NCBI RefSeq assembly: GCF_039522585.1
Contig: NZ_BAAADR010000010.1
Reading direction: 5' to 3' (one strand)
Source of the DNA: Bisbaumannia salifodinae
Lineage (GTDB): Bacteria > Pseudomonadota > Gammaproteobacteria > Pseudomonadales > Halomonadaceae
Length of the DNA stretch: 64,000 bases
Shown: one piece after another, positions 7,605-16,402 of the stretch
Layout: every line of letters starts with the position of its first letter
Position numbering within the stretch: position 1 is the stretch's first letter
Translations under genes and position numbers: made by a program
The notes under the pieces: generated by a model
Databases searched by the model: none
Told to the model about the DNA's origin: nothing
Seen by the model: the letters and a program-made list of their open reading frames with translations, nothing else

Positions 7605-10600
7605 TCATTCTCCACTGTCGCGCAGTCGCGGGTTACCGCGTCTGCTGAAGGTATAGACCAGATCCACCGCCTGGGCGGCACCCGAGACCGCCTGCACATA
7701 GAGGTTGCGCCACAGGGTATAGCGCAGGGTCAGCTCGGCGATCGGCGAGAAGATCCCCACCCCGTAGCTGATGCGCAGGTCATCGGTGAGCTGGCCGGCC
7801 ACCACCACCTGACTCTCCTCGCCGGCGCCGGCGGTCTCCAGGCGCAGATCCTCGATACCGAAGGCCTGGCCAAGCTGGCCCACGGCACCGCCGGTGCGGG
7901 ACAAGGTCAGGCCCACCAGGGCCGAGGTCAGGGCGCCGTCGGCATCGCTCTCGTCCGGCGCCCGGCCGCGCAGCAGGTAGGAGAGTGCCCGCGCCTCGTC
8001 CATGGCCGGCTCGGAGAAGATCCGCAGTTCCGGCTCGTCGGCCTGGCCTCTCACCCTGAGGCCGGCGATCACCTCGTCCTGGGTGATATCGGGGTTGCGG
8101 ATGGCTTCCACCTCCAGCAGCGGCTGGTCCGGCGGGCCGCTGAAGATCAGCTGGCCCTCGCGGATCAGCAGGTCCTGGCCGAAGGCGCGGAAGCGCCCGT
8201 CCACCAGATTGACGTCGCCGAACAGTTGCACCGGGCCATCGGCCTGGCGCACCTCCAGTTCGCCGGTGAGGCCGGCCTCGAGGCCGTAGGCCTCCAGCTG
8301 CATGTCCGGCCCCAGGCTCAGGTCGATCCGTACCTGGATTGCCATGCCGGCCCGGCGCAGGGCCGCGGCGGCGGATTCCTGGGCGGCCAGGTCCTCCTCG
8401 GAGAAGGCCGCCAGCCTGAGGCGCTCGCGGACCTCCTCCTCGCTGACGATCACCTCGTCGGGGCTCGGCGAGACCACCCCCGGGGGGAGTTGTCCCACCT
8501 CCAGGCGCGCCCAGGGAATCTGCACCCGGCCGCCCACGTCCAGGCTGGCCGGGGTCACCGCGATGGTCAGCTGCGGTGCCAGGCGCAGGCGACCGAACTC
8601 GGGCAGGATCGCCAGCAAGGGGTCGTCGCGACCATCCACGCGGACCTCGATCGACCAGCTATCCAGGCTCGGCCAGGCCGCCTCCCCGCTGATATCCAGG
8701 CGCCCCTCCTCGCCGCGAATCAGGCCATCGATGGTGCCACGATCACCGGCCAGGTCGACGCCGATCCGCCCATCGTGAATGGTCACCGGCAGGTCGAAGC
8801 CTCGCGCCTCCAGGCCCTCCAGGGCGATGCGACCCCGCAGGTCCGGCACCTCCAGGCTACCGGCGATGGCCACCCGCCCCTCGAGGCGACCCTCCAGGCG
8901 CTCCATGCCCGCGATCAGGGCCCGGTAGCGAGCCAGGTCGATGGCCTCGAGGCGCAGCTCGCCGCTCAGCGCCTGGCGCCCCAGGGGATCCTCCACCTGG
9001 ACGCTGAGTCCCAATTCACCGGCCTCGGCCAGGGCCAGGGAGAGCTCGGCCTCGGCCCGCGCTTCGCTGGCCTCGAGCCCCAGGCGCAGTCGGGAATCGG
9101 GCAGCTCCCAGGGCTGGCCATAGGCGTCCTCGCCGCTCAGGGCGATGCGGCTGGCCAGATCGCTGGTCAGGCGCCACCGGGCGCCGCCCTGGGACCAGTC
9201 GAGGGCGAGATCGCCATCGGTCTCCCCGGCCAGCTCCCAGCCGTCCGGCATGGCCGCCTCGACCAGGTCCATGGGCAGGGCCTCGAGACGCAGCGCCAGG
9301 CGGCCCGATGCCGCCGAGGCGCGCAGGGTCTCGATGCTGCACAGCCGCCCCCCCTCGCCGCGTACCAGGCAGAAGGGCTCGGCGTCGACGCGACCCGCGT
9401 CGAGGGCGACCTCGAAGCGCAGCGGCTCCTCCAGGGCCAGGGTGCCCTGGGGCAATACCGCCTCCAGGGGCGAGAGTGCGCCACGATAGCGCTGCTGAGC
9501 CTGATTCAGCCCCCCGTCCAGTCCCAGGACCAAGCGCTCCAGGGGCCCCTGATCGTCGCCCTCCAGGTCGAGCTCGAGGCGGTGCTCGGAGAGTCGCCCC
9601 TGCAGGGTCAGGGTCAGGGCCGCCAGGCGTTGCTCGGCGGCGGTCAAGCCGTCGGCGCTTAACTCGGCCTCCAGCCGCGGATCGTCGATCCCCGCCACCC
9701 GGGCCTGAAGCTCGAGGGCCTCCACACGGTTGCCTTCGAAGGCCAGAGCGGCGCCGTTGAGGTTGAGATCCAGGGTCGGCGCCTCCAGGCTGCCGGCCAC
9801 CGCGAAGTCACCGGCCAGGCGTCCCTCGAGCCCCGCCAACAGGCTCTCCAGTCGGGGCGCCTCGAGCGTGCCGGCGAGGTCCAGGCGCTCCTCGATGCGA
9901 CCGGCCACCGAGAGGCGATTGTCGCCCTGGCGGGCCTCCAGGCGAGCGATGTCCCAGCGCATCTCGCTGGTGCCGCTGAGGCTCGCCTCCAGCGACAGGG
10001 GCAGCTCCTGGAGCTCGCCGTCGATGGCCAATTCCGGAATCGCCAGTTCCCAGGCCTGGTCCCGGAGCCGGAAGTCGACGGCCGCCGTGCCGGAGAGCTG
10101 CCCGGCCAGCGCTTCGGTGAACTGCCCCGGGTCGAGCGCTTCCATATTGAGGCGCGCGGAGAGATCGATGCCCTCCTGCCAGGCGATGCGTCCTCGGCTG
10201 ACCAGGCTGCCCTGGGGCAACGTCAGCGACAGCGGCATCCAGGCGAAGTGCCCGGCATCGCCCTCGCCGAGCAGGGCCAGTTGGGTCGGCGGCAGCGCCG
10301 CACCCTGGACCCGGCCGCTCAGGCGCGCCTCGTAACCCAGCAGACTGCCCTGGAGATCCACGACCAGGTCCTCGAGGAGATAGTCGGCGTCCCGATTCGG
10401 CGCCAGGGGCCACTGCAACTGCTCGCTGCTAAGACGCAGATGAAACGGCAGGGTCGGATCCAGGGCATCGATCTCCAGTCCCACTCGGGCGGCAACGGCA
10501 CCGCCACTCTCCAGCCCCGCCTCCAGGCCGCCGAGGCGCCCGCCGAGGGTCAGGGTGAAGCGTTCTCCTTCCAGCGCCGGCAGGGCCGGTAGCTCATGCA

Positions 10601-11558
10601 CCTGGACCTCCAGACGGGCCTCCAGCGGATACTCCCCGCTCATGGCCACCTGGGCCTCCAGGCGCAGGCTGGCCTGGGGGTGGTCGACTTCCAGGCGCCT
10701 CAGGCTCAGGGTGTCGCCGCGTCCGCTGGCCTCCAGATAGAGACGGTCCAGGCGCTGTTCCACGGCGCCGGAGAGTTCGACGTCCTCGACCAGCAGTTCG
10801 CCGACGGCCAGGTCCAGCGGCAGCCGTATATCGGGCAGCGCCAGGCGTTCGCGTTCGGTCAGGGGCGGCGCCGGCTCAGCGATGGGGCGGTGCTCGGCCA
10901 CGGCGATGGCGACATCGATGGCCTCGGCGGTCAGGGCGACCGCCCCCGCCGCGGCACCCGGCGCCCAGCGCTGCCCCGGACTGGGCGGCAGGTAGAGCCG
11001 CAGCCCGGAGAGGCGGGTCGCCAGCAGGGTCGCGGCCTCGCCCTCGCCCATGGCGCCGCTGACGAACTCCTGCCAGCCAATGCGAGTGCCATCGGCGAGG
11101 CGAATATCGGCATTCGTCACCGCCAATTCGCGCAGCTCGATAGGCAGGGGGAGCGTGATGCGCTCCGGGGGCTCCCCCGCGGGCGTCTCGGTGGGGTCCG
11201 TGGCGGCCAGGTCCACCCGCAGATCATCCAGGTAAAGCCGGTCGAGACACAGCCGCCCTCGCAACAGGCAGTCGCTGGCCCAGGCCCACTCGAGCCGACC
11301 GACGGCCACCTCGGCGGGCCCGGCGTTCAGGCGCAGTCCCTCCACGACCAGGCGATCCAGGGGCGCGCCCTCGACGCGGGTATAGTCGATCAGGCCCCGC
11401 TCGCGGGCCTGATCCAGGGCCAGGCCGGTGCCCCAGGGAGAGAGCAGCAGGCCGAGCCCGAAGAGCAGCAGGCCAAACAGCCACAACGGCAGCCATAGCA
11501 GCAGGCGAATCAGGGCCCAGCTCAGAATTCCGGCCCGATGGCGAAATGAAGGCGCCAC
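7605..11558 (-). CDS. tamB: Translocation and assembly module protein TamB
   Basis: Large periplasmic AsmA-like protein that bridges inner and outer membranes and works with TamA in outer-membrane protein assembly and probably phospholipid transfer; 1317 residues against about 1259 in E. coli. A single N-terminal membrane anchor (about residues 15-42) precedes a long region of repetitive beta-strand sequence and the C-terminal TamB domain (for example RNPDITQDEVIAGLRVRGQ and LGQAFGIEDLRLETAG). Its ATG lies inside the 3' end of tamA (37-base overlap), and msrA follows after one base. The long open frames on the opposite strand here are shadows. Confidence 0.93.
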   Translation of the reverse strand: MAPSFRHRAGILSWALIRLLLWLPLWLFGLLLFGLGLLLSPWGTGLALDQARERGLIDYTRVEGAPLDRLVVEGLRLNAGPAEVAVGRLEWAWASDCLLRGRLCLDRLYLDDLRVDLAATDPTETPAGEPPERITLPLPIELRELAVTNADIRLADGTRIGWQEFVSGAMGEGEAATLLATRLSGLRLYLPPSPGQRWAPGAAAGAVALTAEAIDVAIAVAEHRPIAEPAPPLTERERLALPDIRLPLDLAVGELLVEDVELSGAVEQRLDRLYLEASGRGDTLSLRRLEVDHPQASLRLEAQVAMSGEYPLEARLEVQVHELPALPALEGERFTLTLGGRLGGLEAGLESGGAVAARVGLEIDALDPTLPFHLRLSSEQLQWPLAPNRDADYLLEDLVVDLQGSLLGYEARLSGRVQGAALPPTQLALLGEGDAGHFAWMPLSLTLPQGSLVSRGRIAWQEGIDLSARLNMEALDPGQFTEALAGQLSGTAAVDFRLRDQAWELAIPELAIDGELQELPLSLEASLSGTSEMRWDIARLEARQGDNRLSVAGRIEERLDLAGTLEAPRLESLLAGLEGRLAGDFAVAGSLEAPTLDLNLNGAALAFEGNRVEALELQARVAGIDDPRLEAELSADGLTAAEQRLAALTLTLQGRLSEHRLELDLEGDDQGPLERLVLGLDGGLNQAQQRYRGALSPLEAVLPQGTLALEEPLRFEVALDAGRVDAEPFCLVRGEGGRLCSIETLRASAASGRLALRLEALPMDLVEAAMPDGWELAGETDGDLALDWSQGGARWRLTSDLASRIALSGEDAYGQPWELPDSRLRLGLEASEARAEAELSLALAEAGELGLSVQVEDPLGRQALSGELRLEAIDLARYRALIAGMERLEGRLEGRVAIAGSLEVPDLRGRIALEGLEARGFDLPVTIHDGRIGVDLAGDRGTIDGLIRGEEGRLDISGEAAWPSLDSWSIEVRVDGRDDPLLAILPEFGRLRLAPQLTIAVTPASLDVGGRVQIPWARLEVGQLPPGVVSPSPDEVIVSEEEVRERLRLAAFSEEDLAAQESAAAALRRAGMAIQVRIDLSLGPDMQLEAYGLEAGLTGELEVRQADGPVQLFGDVNLVDGRFRAFGQDLLIREGQLIFSGPPDQPLLEVEAIRNPDITQDEVIAGLRVRGQADEPELRIFSEPAMDEARALSYLLRGRAPDESDADGALTSALVGLTLSRTGGAVGQLGQAFGIEDLRLETAGAGEESQVVVAGQLTDDLRISYGVGIFSPIAELTLRYTLWRNLYVQAVSGAAQAVDLVYTFSRRGNPRLRDSGE

Positions 11559-13276
11559 GCGTTCTCCTCATCGTCGAAGGGGTGGGCGATATCGAGGCGA
11601 ATGGGCCCCACCGGGGAGACCCAGCGAATGCCCAGGCCGGCCCCGGTATTGAGCGTCTCGGGCCACCAGTCGTCGAAGGCGTCGCCGGTGTCGACGAAGG
11701 CCGCCGCCCACCAGTTGCCGGTGACCCGACGCTGTATCTCGCCGCTGGCGGTGAACAGCTGGCGCCCGCCGCGCAGGCGCCCCTCGTCGTTGCGCGGCGC
11801 CAGGCTCTCGTAGCCATAGCCACGCACGCTGCGATCGCCGCCGGTGAAGAAGCGCAGCGAGGGAGGAATCTTGTCGAAATCGCTGGTCTCGATGACGCCC
11901 ACCCCGGTGCGGGCGATCAGCCGGGTATTCGCTCCCCACATGCGGATCCACTGGGAATCCAGGGTGCTGCGGAAGAAACTGGCGCTGGAGCCCCAACTGG
12001 TATCCGAGTATTCGAAGGCGATACGCTGGCGATCCCCCCAGGTGGGAAAGCGCGGGTTGCGGGTGCGGGTCCGCGACCAGCTGATCCCCGGATAGAGCAG
12101 CCAGACCCGCTCCGCCTCGCCGCCCTGGGTAAAGTCCTCGAAGCTGGAACGCAGGTAGAGGCTCTGCACCCAGTCATTCTCGAAGCGCCACTGGCGGGCG
12201 AGCTCCACCGAGCTCTCCAGGCTGCGGGTATCGTCCTGGTCGCGGTGGCGCAGGCCGTATTGCAGACGGTAGCTGTCGCGCAGGGGGTCGGCCAGGGGAA
12301 GGCGGTACTCCCCCGTGAAGCGCTGTTCGGGCCCGGAGATAAAGAGGTCGTGATTCAGACTATGTCCGCGGCTGTTGATCCACGGCTGATTCCAGCTGAA
12401 GTGCGTACGCGGCCCTACGTCGGTGGCATAGCCGAGGGCCACCTCGAACTGATGGCGATCCGCCGGCGTCAGGTGCACGCTGACCGGCACCTCCTCGGGA
12501 CCGTCCGGGCTCGCGCCGCCCTCTTCCCCCGGCAGTCGCGGGCGCACCGACACCGACTCGAACCAGCCGCTCTGCCCCAGTCGTTGGGTGTACTCGGAGA
12601 GATCGCCGGCCAGGTAGGGATCTCCCGGGGCGAAGTTGAGCATGCGCTCGAGACGATCGAGTCGAATATGGCTGCCCTGGATATCCACTTCGCCGAAGCG
12701 ATAGCGCGGGCCGCTGTCGAAAGTCAGGGTGATATGGGCGCTCTGCTCCCAGGGGCGTACCTCGAGGCGGCGGTCGCGGAAGTAAGAGTCGAAGTAGCCC
12801 CGCTCCAGGGCCAGCCCCGCCAGACGATTACGCAGGCGATCGTAGGGGGCATGGCGCAGCGGCTCGCCCTCGGCCAGGCCATGGGCCGCCAGGACCTCCT
12901 CGAAGGCCTCATCGCCACCGGCCTCGCCACGCACCGAGATGGCCAGCCGCCGGACGACCACCTGGGGGCCCGGGGTGACGGCGATATCGACCCGGGTCAC
13001 CGGCTCCCCCACCAGGCTCAGTTCGAACTGGGGCTCGTAGTAGCCGAAGGGCCTCAGGGCTTCGGCGGCGCGGCGGCGCGCCTCTGCCTCCAGGCGGGCG
13101 GGACTGTACTGCTCCCCCTCCAGGCCCGCCAGGTAGTTTTCGATATTATCCGCCGCCTCGCCCTCGATACCGCTGACGCGGGCCGACAATGCCCAGGCAG
13201 AGGCCGGCAGACTCAGGGCCACCGCCAGCAGGGCGGTACTCAGGCGGCGTCGCCCCCCATGGATTGGACCTCGGAT
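11522..13276 (-). CDS. tamA: Outer-membrane assembly factor TamA (unusual start)
   Basis: Omp85-family barrel, about 584 residues (E. coli 577): signal peptide (ending near SLPASAWA), three POTRA-like domains, then a 16-strand barrel with the GGDRSVRGYGYE loop motif and a C-terminal phenylalanine. No ATG, GTG or TTG gives a whole signal peptide in this frame. The best SD (GGGAGGT, 13283-13289) sits six bases before an in-frame ATC at 13276, used here. Alternatively one G is missing from a six-G run at 13253-13258: adding it puts an ATG at 13260, with its own GAGGT, in frame and gives a good signal peptide. Only the start is doubtful. Confidence 0.88.
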   Translation of the reverse strand: MRGPIHGGRRRLSTALLAVALSLPASAWALSARVSGIEGEAADNIENYLAGLEGEQYSPARLEAEARRRAAEALRPFGYYEPQFELSLVGEPVTRVDIAVTPGPQVVVRRLAISVRGEAGGDEAFEEVLAAHGLAEGEPLRHAPYDRLRNRLAGLALERGYFDSYFRDRRLEVRPWEQSAHITLTFDSGPRYRFGEVDIQGSHIRLDRLERMLNFAPGDPYLAGDLSEYTQRLGQSGWFESVSVRPRLPGEEGGASPDGPEEVPVSVHLTPADRHQFEVALGYATDVGPRTHFSWNQPWINSRGHSLNHDLFISGPEQRFTGEYRLPLADPLRDSYRLQYGLRHRDQDDTRSLESSVELARQWRFENDWVQSLYLRSSFEDFTQGGEAERVWLLYPGISWSRTRTRNPRFPTWGDRQRIAFEYSDTSWGSSASFFRSTLDSQWIRMWGANTRLIARTGVGVIETSDFDKIPPSLRFFTGGDRSVRGYGYESLAPRNDEGRLRGGRQLFTASGEIQRRVTGNWWAAAFVDTGDAFDDWWPETLNTGAGLGIRWVSPVGPIRLDIAHPFDDEENAWRLHFAIGPEF

Positions 13277-13282
13277 AACGCT

Positions 13283-13289
13283 ACCTCCC
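13283..13289 (-). promoter_or_regulatory. Strong Shine-Dalgarno that bears on the tamA start
   Basis: On the minus strand GGGAGGT is followed after six bases by ATC, not by a standard initiator. A second SD-like GAGGT lies at 13269-13273, seven bases before an ATG (13260-13258) that is out of frame with tamA by one base. Confidence 0.6.
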
Positions 13290-13313
13290 TGTTCTCTTCG
13301 CGAATGGCCCCTG

Positions 13314-14192
13314 TCAGGGAGCCAGCATTTCCAGGCGGGCCTCGGTGGCCAGCAGGGAACGTCGCAGTTCCTGGACCTCTCCCCGCAGGGCATCCAAGCG
13401 TCCGGCCAGCTCCTCGCGAGCCTCCCGGGCATTATCGGGGTGGGACCTCAGCGGCTCAAGGATATCGAGAACCTCACCGAGCTCCTCCTCCAGGGCGCTC
13501 AGCCGGGAGGCCGAGCGCTCGGCCTCCTCGTTGAGCCCCGCGACCTCGTCCTCCAGGCGGCTGGCCAGGGCCTGGGTATCCTGGCGTTCCAGGGCCTCCA
13601 CTCGGTGGGACAGCTCGTCCCTCGCCGCCTCCTCCTGGCGCTCCAGGCTGTCCAGTCGCTGGGATAGCCCGGTGCGGGCCTCTTCGCCCAGGGTCTCCAG
13701 CGCATCCAGGGAGTCACGGCTGGACGCCAGCCAGGCCTGCAGGGTGGCCTGCTGCTCCTCGAGGCGTGCCAATGCCTCGGCCAACGCCTGGGCACTCGGG
13801 CCCTGTTCCTGAGCCTGCCGCAGGGTATCCAGGCTCTCGCTCTGATCGCTCAGCCTCTCCTCCAGGGCCAGCTGTTGCTCCACCAAGGCCTCCTGTCCCT
13901 CGTTCAGCTGCGCCAGGGCCGCGCCGGGATCGAGGCCGTCGAAGCGGGCGTGGATATTGGAGAACTGCCCCTCGAGACGCCGCAGCTCGGCATGCAGCAG
14001 TTGGCGCTCCTCCCAGGCCAGGGCCGTGATGCCTACCAGGCCCGTGGCCAGGATCAGTACCGCCAGGCGCAGTCCCCAGGGCCTGGGCGACGCCGAGGCC
14101 GGCGCGGCATGACGGCGCGGTGGCGGATCGAGGCTGGCATCGGGGTCGGCGACCAGGGGGGGAGGACGCCGTTCCTCCGGGGGCTGAGCCAT
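13314..14192 (-). CDS. Membrane-anchored coiled-coil protein of unknown function
   Basis: 292 residues, family not recognised. A short proline- and arginine-rich cytoplasmic head (about 1-45) is followed by one transmembrane helix (WGLRLAVLILATGLVGITA) and then some 200 residues of Glu/Leu/Gln/Arg-rich heptad sequence, predicted to be a long periplasmic coiled coil. GAGGAG lies eight bases before the ATG at 14192. It is the first gene of the minus-strand unit leading into tamA, with about 37 bases between its stop and the tamA start, so a role in envelope organisation is likely. Nothing in the sequence tells which one. Confidence 0.75.
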   Translation of the reverse strand: MAQPPEERRPPPLVADPDASLDPPPRRHAAPASASPRPWGLRLAVLILATGLVGITALAWEERQLLHAELRRLEGQFSNIHARFDGLDPGAALAQLNEGQEALVEQQLALEERLSDQSESLDTLRQAQEQGPSAQALAEALARLEEQQATLQAWLASSRDSLDALETLGEEARTGLSQRLDSLERQEEAARDELSHRVEALERQDTQALASRLEDEVAGLNEEAERSASRLSALEEELGEVLDILEPLRSHPDNAREAREELAGRLDALRGEVQELRRSLLATEARLEMLAP

Positions 14193-14261
14193 GGACGAAA
14201 CTCCTCTTCGCAGCGGATGAGTGCGGCGTCGACGGGCCAATCCCGAGTGTCGCCGTCGGAA

Positions 14262-14290
14262 TTGGCGGCATCCCGGCAGGGTGCTATGAT
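14262..14290 (+). promoter_or_regulatory. Sigma-70-type promoter for sodB
   Basis: TTGGCG (14262-14267), a 17-base spacer, and TATGAT (14285-14290): a good match. Transcription from about 14297 would give a leader of some 128 bases before the sodB ATG at 14425, long enough for post-transcriptional control. No specific regulator site is recognised. Confidence 0.6.
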
Positions 14291-14424
14291 GTGTCGACAC
14301 CACTTACGCAGATGCTTGGTATTGTAAGGTTTTTTGCGACGGGACCGATAGCGCCTTGATTCGCGATGGTTCCGCCCCCACAACACCAGGTACTGTTTTC
14401 ATCGGTGATAAAAAGGAGCAAACC

Positions 14425-15003
14425 ATGGCATTCGAACTTCCCGCCCTGCCGTACGAGAAGAACGCGCTGGAACCGCATATCTCCGCCGAGACCCTGGAGT
14501 ATCACTACGGCAAGCACCATCAGGCCTATGTGACCAAGCTCAATGAGCTGACCGACGGCACCGAGAATGCCAGCAAGTCCCTGGAAGAGATCATCAAGTC
14601 CTCCTCCGGCGGCCTGTTCAACCAGGCGGCTCAGGTGTGGAACCACACCTTCTACTGGCACTGCCTCTCCCCGAATGGCGGCGGCGAGCCCAGCGGCGCC
14701 CTGGGCGACGCCATCAAGGCCAAGTTCGGTTCCTTCGACGAGTTCAAGGCCGCCTTCAACGCCAAGGCGGTGGGTAACTTCGGCTCCGGCTGGACCTGGC
14801 TGATCAAGACCGACGACGGTGGCGTGGATATCGTCAACACCGACGATGCCGACACCCCCATCGCCCATGGCCAGACCCCGCTGCTGACCATCGATGTGTG
14901 GGAGCACGCCTACTACATCGACTACCGCAATGCTCGCCCGAAGTACCTGGAGAGCGTGTGGAACATCGTCAACTGGGACTTCGTGGCCCAGAACTTCGCC
15001 TAA
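14425..15003 (+). CDS. sodB: Superoxide dismutase [Fe]
   Basis: Converts superoxide to oxygen and hydrogen peroxide in the cytoplasm; 192 residues (E. coli SodB 193). Metal ligands are His27, His74, Asp157 and His161 (in HYGKHH, WNHTFYWHC, DVWEHAYYIDY). GGEPSGALGDAI and the general pattern favour the iron form over the manganese form. AAGGAG lies seven bases upstream of the ATG at 14425, which makes the in-frame upstream start at 14356 unlikely. It is a single-gene unit with a promoter upstream and a hairpin terminator downstream. Confidence 0.96.
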   Translation: MAFELPALPYEKNALEPHISAETLEYHYGKHHQAYVTKLNELTDGTENASKSLEEIIKSSSGGLFNQAAQVWNHTFYWHCLSPNGGGEPSGALGDAIKAKFGSFDEFKAAFNAKAVGNFGSGWTWLIKTDDGGVDIVNTDDADTPIAHGQTPLLTIDVWEHAYYIDYRNARPKYLESVWNIVNWDFVAQNFA

Positions 15004-15051
15004 GCCTCCGCTTGGCGAAGCCGCCCGGGCGACCGCCCGGGCAGGCATGAC

Positions 15052-15077
15052 AAGGCCCCGCATGGCGGGGCCTTTGT
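15052..15077 (+). terminator. Rho-independent terminator of sodB
   Basis: Perfect 10-bp stem (AAGGCCCCGC with GCGGGGCCTT) and a three-base loop, followed by a weak T run. A second 8-bp GC hairpin (GCCCGGGC repeated at 15023-15030 and 15035-15042) lies just before it. Confidence 0.75.
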
Positions 15078-15119
15078 CGTTGGCAAGAGGCGTAAGCGGC
15101 GGCGTGAACGGCCGGGAGA

Positions 15120-16400
15120 CTAGGGGTCGGCGCGGCGACCGATACCGCGATAGGTCAGCCCCTGGCCGGCCACATAGTCGGGATCATAGATATTGCGGCC
15201 ATCCAGAATCAGCCGCTCCCCGAGGCAGCCGGCCAGCCGCGCCCAGTCCGGGTTCCAGTAGCACTTCCATTCGGTGACCAGCAACAGGGCATCGGCGCCC
15301 TCGCAGGCGGCGTAGGGATCCTCGGGGCAGAGCGTCAGCAGCGGCTGCTCGCCCACCTCGGCGGCCAGCGCCGGCAACGCCGCCGGATCGTGCAGACGCA
15401 CCTCGACTCCCTGGGCCCAGAGGGCCCGCAGCAAGGGCAGCACCGGGGCGTGATCGATACGCGCCGTGCCCGGCTTGAAGGCCGCGCCCCAGATCGCCAC
15501 CCGGCGCCCGGCAAGCTCCCCCTGAAAGTGCCCCCAGAGCTTGCGGAACAGGGTCTCCTTCTTCTGCTCGTTGATCTCCAGCACCTGCTCGAGAAGGGCC
15601 GAGGCGCGTCCCTGGGCGGACTGGACGTCGGCCAGTCCCATCAGGTCCCGGGAGAAGTTGGGGCCACCGAAACCGCAGCCCGGATAGAGGTATTCGTAGC
15701 CGATGCGCGGGTCGGCGCCCATGCCCTGGCGTACCAGTTCCACATCGACGCCCAGGGTGTCGGCCAGGCCGGCCACCTCGTTCATGTAGCTGATGCGGGT
15801 GGCCAGCATGCCGTTGATGGCCAGCTTGGTGAGCTCGGCGGCCCGCAGCGGCATGCACTGGAAGACATCGCGGCGACGATTGAAGGCGCGCAGCAGCTCC
15901 CGCACCCGCACCGTGGCCTGGGCCGACTCGCTGCCCAGCAGCCAGCGGCTGGGGCGGGTAAAGGTCTCCCAGGCGCGCCCCTCCTCGAGCCGATCGGGCA
16001 GGCAGACCGCCCACTGGTCGGGCCCCAGCGGAGCCGCCAGGCGCTCGGTCTCGCCCACCGGGAAGGTGGCGTTATTGATCACCACCAGGGGCTCACTCTG
16101 GCAGGCGGCCTGGGCCTCTACCGCGGCCTGGGCCGCGGCACGCTGGTCCGGCGCCAGGGCCAGCCAAAGCACCTCGACGACCTCCGGGGGCTCCGTCTCG
16201 CTGACGCGCAGGCTGCCCTCGGCCAGGGCCCGTTCCAACTGAGCGAGTAGCTGCGGCTCGCGCCGGAGCCAGTCCGCCCGGCGCAGGAACGACCAGGCCG
16301 CGTCTCGGTGAGGCTGCCAGGTGACGTCATGGCCGACGCTGGCCAGGGCCGCCGCCGCGGTCACGGCGGCGAGTTCACTGCCGATCAGGCGTATCCGCAT
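15120..16400 (-). CDS. Degenerate UDP-glucose dehydrogenase-like protein, probably not a dehydrogenase
   Basis: 426 residues with the overall pattern of the UDP-glucose/GDP-mannose dehydrogenase family (Lys192 and Asn196 of TKLAINGMLATR, DPRIGYEY, WGAAFKPGT). The catalytic cysteine position (GGSCFPKD or GGYCLPKD in active enzymes) reads GGPNFSRD, with Asn248 in place of Cys. The N-terminal NAD loop GxGYxG reads GSELAA, and the conserved Arg after the FKPxT motif is absent. The frame is intact and codon use matches neighbours, so this is a full-length pseudoenzyme candidate, not a decayed gene. It starts two bases after the galU stop (TGAGCATG), so it is coupled to galU, whose product UDP-glucose would be its expected ligand. 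Confidence 0.8.
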   Translation of the reverse strand: MRIRLIGSELAAVTAAAALASVGHDVTWQPHRDAAWSFLRRADWLRREPQLLAQLERALAEGSLRVSETEPPEVVEVLWLALAPDQRAAAQAAVEAQAACQSEPLVVINNATFPVGETERLAAPLGPDQWAVCLPDRLEEGRAWETFTRPSRWLLGSESAQATVRVRELLRAFNRRRDVFQCMPLRAAELTKLAINGMLATRISYMNEVAGLADTLGVDVELVRQGMGADPRIGYEYLYPGCGFGGPNFSRDLMGLADVQSAQGRASALLEQVLEINEQKKETLFRKLWGHFQGELAGRRVAIWGAAFKPGTARIDHAPVLPLLRALWAQGVEVRLHDPAALPALAAEVGEQPLLTLCPEDPYAACEGADALLLVTEWKCYWNPDWARLAGCLGERLILDGRNIYDPDYVAGQGLTYRGIGRRADP

Positions 16401-16402
16401 GC

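Noticed and set aside
7527..9662. 711-codon plus-strand open frame over tamB
   Set aside because: Antisense shadow of tamB; no domain, same skewed composition as other shadows.
11546..13534. 662-codon plus-strand open frame over tamA
   Set aside because: Antisense shadow; tamA on the other strand has signal peptide, POTRA and barrel features.
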